Origin: Flavobacterium hydrocarbonoxydans
GTDB lineage: Bacteria; Bacteroidota; Bacteroidia; Flavobacteriales; Flavobacteriaceae
Length of the DNA stretch: 64,000 nucleotides
Assembly (NCBI RefSeq): GCF_009789235.1
Contig: NZ_WSTB01000001.1
Coordinates: forward strand, 620,001 to 684,000
Direction: 5' to 3'
The position numbers were made by a program, and so were the translations under genes. The notes beneath the pieces are model-generated. The model was not told where the DNA came from and ran no database searches. It worked only from the letters and a program-made list of their open reading frames with translations. How positions within the stretch are numbered: the stretch's first letter is position 1; each line of letters starts with the position of its first letter. This document shows, in pieces, positions 62,162 through 64,000 of the stretch.

Positions 62162-63181
62162 ATGTTCCAATTCAAAAAATATTTAACACTAGCCATTTTC
62201 TTGTTCTTATTCTCCTGTCAAAGTGAGATAGACGAGCAGGATACTAATGCGCAGGGAACAATTACCAATATTTCTCCTCTTACTACTTATCTGCAAAGGG
62301 TTGCAATGGTTCCCACCGTTCAGGATAATGTAATCGACGGATCGAGTTATTGTACTATAAAACTACCTTATACGGTAACGGTTAATGACGAACAAATTGC
62401 CGTAAATACCGCTACAGATTATCAAAAAGTACTGGATAATATGAATGCAGATCCTTATGATGATGATCTTGTAAAAATAGATTTTCCTGTAACGATGGTG
62501 TACTATAATTACATCGAAAAATTGATTCCGAATGAAACTGATTTTAATGACTTAATAGATTATTGGAATCTCTATCCTGATCTTTTAGCCAAGATTAACG
62601 GATTGAATATCGATTATCCTATTACCATTAATACGTATAACAGTGCCAATCAGATAGCAGGTTCCCAGTCAATTATAAGCGATCAGGCATTTTTTAATTT
62701 TATTAAAAATTTAAACGAAAGCCAGTATATATCCTTGAACTACCCGATTTCGATAGCCGATTATAATGATCAGAATCGCTTAATTACCAATAATTTAGAA
62801 TTCGAAAACGCCATCAAATATGCTATAGATAACTGCCCGGAGAATAACATTATTACACTCGATTTTACTGCAACGATAACAAATGGTTCCTGGGAAATTC
62901 CTTATTTTTTTGATGAATCTCTAAAGACTTCTAACTACAGCGGCTATTCCTTTGTTTTTAAAAATGATAAAACTGTAGTCGCTACCAAAGGAGCTGTTTC
63001 AGAAACAGGCCAATGGGATAGCAGAGTGCTATATGGTGTGAGAGAATTTCAGCTCAATTTCAGTTCATCATTACTGAGCAAATTAAATCAGGATTGGAAA
63101 CTTTTTGAATTTAATAATTCGCAAATAAGAGTCCGTGATGTAAGTAATAGTAATCGCTATCTTTATTTTGAAAAAAATTGA
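62162..63181 (+). CDS. Lipoprotein with four internal beta repeats, unknown function
   Basis: A 339-residue lipoprotein (lipobox F-L-F-S-C, Cys19). Residues 64-225 hold four related units of about 35-45 residues, each opening with a strand of the form I/L-x-Y/F-P-I/V-T/S-I (K-L-P-Y-T-V-T-V, I-D-F-P-V-T-M-V, I-D-Y-P-I-T-I-N, L-N-Y-P-I-S-I-A) and ending in a helix with F-x-x-x-I. Residues 230-339 look like a separate small beta domain (I-T-N-G-S-W-E-I...Q-W-D-S-R). I recognise no named family. It is a plus-strand gene on its own, between divergent and convergent neighbours. Confidence 0.7.
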   Translation: MFQFKKYLTLAIFLFLFSCQSEIDEQDTNAQGTITNISPLTTYLQRVAMVPTVQDNVIDGSSYCTIKLPYTVTVNDEQIAVNTATDYQKVLDNMNADPYDDDLVKIDFPVTMVYYNYIEKLIPNETDFNDLIDYWNLYPDLLAKINGLNIDYPITINTYNSANQIAGSQSIISDQAFFNFIKNLNESQYISLNYPISIADYNDQNRLITNNLEFENAIKYAIDNCPENNIITLDFTATITNGSWEIPYFFDESLKTSNYSGYSFVFKNDKTVVATKGAVSETGQWDSRVLYGVREFQLNFSSSLLSKLNQDWKLFEFNNSQIRVRDVSNSNRYLYFEKN

Positions 63182-63281
63182 TGATAGAGATAAAGCTATT
63201 TTTATTTAACCCTTTGAGTGTAATTATTTTTTTGAGTTACTCATTTATTTTTATTTAAAAAAAAAATATACCAAAACACCT

Positions 63282-63998
63282 CTATGCTTCCAGATTAAAA
63301 GCGACATGTTTAATATATTTACGATTGTAAGTATAAAGCACATGAATCATTTTGTCTGAAGTCTGAATAATTGCCGGATAGCTAAATTCGCCTTCGGGCT
63401 GATTTTCGAGATCAAAAAGTTTTTCCCAATGAATTCCGTCTTTCGAATGTTCTACATCTAATATATTGCGCCCGTTAAACCAGTCTTTACCTTGCTCTAG
63501 CGGATTATTAACCAATAAAAAAAAGTTTTTATTTACCGTTAAAGCATCAATTCCTGAATTTGAGTTTTTTACATTCAGGCTATCGGTCTGATGCCAATTT
63601 TGCCCATTATCATGAGACCAGCTCGTAATAAGTTTATTATGTTTACTTCGAAATAACAGCTGAATTTCTGAATCTGAATGCACCAAAAAAGCAGGCTGAA
63701 TGATCTCAAAATTTTGTTTGTTTTCGATGCTTATTTTTTTCCATGTACCGGTTGATTCGGTATAGGTTTCTACATGACTTCTCCATTGGTTTTTTTCGAC
63801 ACTTTCTGTACTGCTACCACATAAAATAACTCCCTGAGTTACCTCTATCGGTTTGTTTTTTATGGGACCTAAAATGCCTTCAGGCAGATATTCAGGTTTA
63901 CTCCAGGTCATGCCATCATCCTTAGAAGAAATCATAGCTCCAAACCACTCTCTGGGATTTTTCCCTACTTTATAAAACAAATAGAGTATTTTACTTTT
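63282..63998 (-). CDS. Sialidase-like BNR-repeat protein (5' end outside window)
   Basis: The C-terminal 239 residues of a neuraminidase-type propeller; the frame is still open at the window edge. Asp-box-like units are visible (S-K-D-D-G-M-T-W-S-K-P, S-H-D-N-G-Q-N-W-H-Q, S-K-D-G-I-H-W-E-K), as is the F-S-Y-P-A-I-I-Q blade near the end. G-A-M-I-S-S-K-D-D-G resembles the BNR_2 exo-alpha-sialidase family. The catalytic Arg triad and Tyr/Glu pair cannot be checked because the N-terminus is missing, so activity on sialic acid is uncertain. Confidence 0.75.
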   Translation of the reverse strand, partial: KSKILYLFYKVGKNPREWFGAMISSKDDGMTWSKPEYLPEGILGPIKNKPIEVTQGVILCGSSTESVEKNQWRSHVETYTESTGTWKKISIENKQNFEIIQPAFLVHSDSEIQLLFRSKHNKLITSWSHDNGQNWHQTDSLNVKNSNSGIDALTVNKNFFLLVNNPLEQGKDWFNGRNILDVEHSKDGIHWEKLFDLENQPEGEFSYPAIIQTSDKMIHVLYTYNRKYIKHVAFNLEA

Positions 63999-64000
63999 GG

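Overview
The window is low-GC DNA that reads as the chromosome of a Flavobacterium-type Bacteroidota. Evidence includes SusC/SusD proteins, a hybrid-two-component-type AraC regulator, a TamB/LptD envelope set, lipoproteins with Bacteroidota-style lipoboxes, TAnnTTTG-like -7 boxes and genes without clear Shine-Dalgarno sequences. I see no rRNA, tRNA, CRISPR array, intact insertion sequence or prophage.

Layout. 0-16 kb is housekeeping: the end of lptD, ridA, then mgsA, a BadF-type sugar kinase, gapA and pfkA on the minus strand, and the giant tamB. Divergent from tamB run tsaD-rsmE-DUF4159-trmH, a secreted M43 metalloprotease, an AI-2E family permease and a THUMP-like methyltransferase. 16-18.3 kb holds a VanX-type dipeptidase, an XRE regulator, a 29-residue membrane peptide too short for usual ORF cut-offs, and a small membrane protein. 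19.2-26.6 kb is a seven-gene plus-strand operon (cluster A): a two-subunit GMC dehydrogenase with a predicted 3Fe-4S motif, a VioB-like ferritin-fold protein, an ABM monooxygenase-like protein, a heme-binding-type beta-barrel, a tandem Dabb protein and a BBE-type flavoenzyme with both covalent-FAD residues. 26.6-40.1 kb is minus strand: outer-membrane phospholipase A, an NAD(P)-binding protein, then a phosphate-ester scavenging locus consisting of a GDPD-like/alkaline phosphatase fusion, a purple-acid-phosphatase-like enzyme, SusD, SusC and a regulator whose kinase and receiver domains have lost their phosphorylation residues.

40.5-44.1 kb is a copper-handling operon: a Cys/Lys-rich secreted protein, an HMA-DUF3347 protein and a multicopper oxidase fused to a CopB-like barrel. 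It has a dispersed repeat on one side and a MITE/attC-like inverted repeat on the other. Convergent with it, 53.5-44.4 kb (cluster B) is a seven-gene minus-strand operon: beta-barrel protein, 2-keto-acid decarboxylase, L-amino-acid-oxidase-like flavoenzyme, VioB-like protein, a leaderless Cys-rich protein with repeated CX5C motifs, a DUF692 (MNIO) enzyme and its DUF2063 partner. This is the most interesting part of the window. It joins a RiPP/bufferin-type peptide-modifying pair to amino-acid oxidation and imine-dimerising chemistry, next to copper genes. Clusters A and B share two protein families and look related.

54-64 kb holds a thioesterase, a YceI/cytochrome c/DUF5777/OB-fold operon, a PF03640-type lipoprotein, an ECF sigma/FecR/TonB-receptor set, a repeat-containing lipoprotein and a truncated sialidase-like gene running off the end.

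All assignments are from reading motifs and context by eye; no database search was run.
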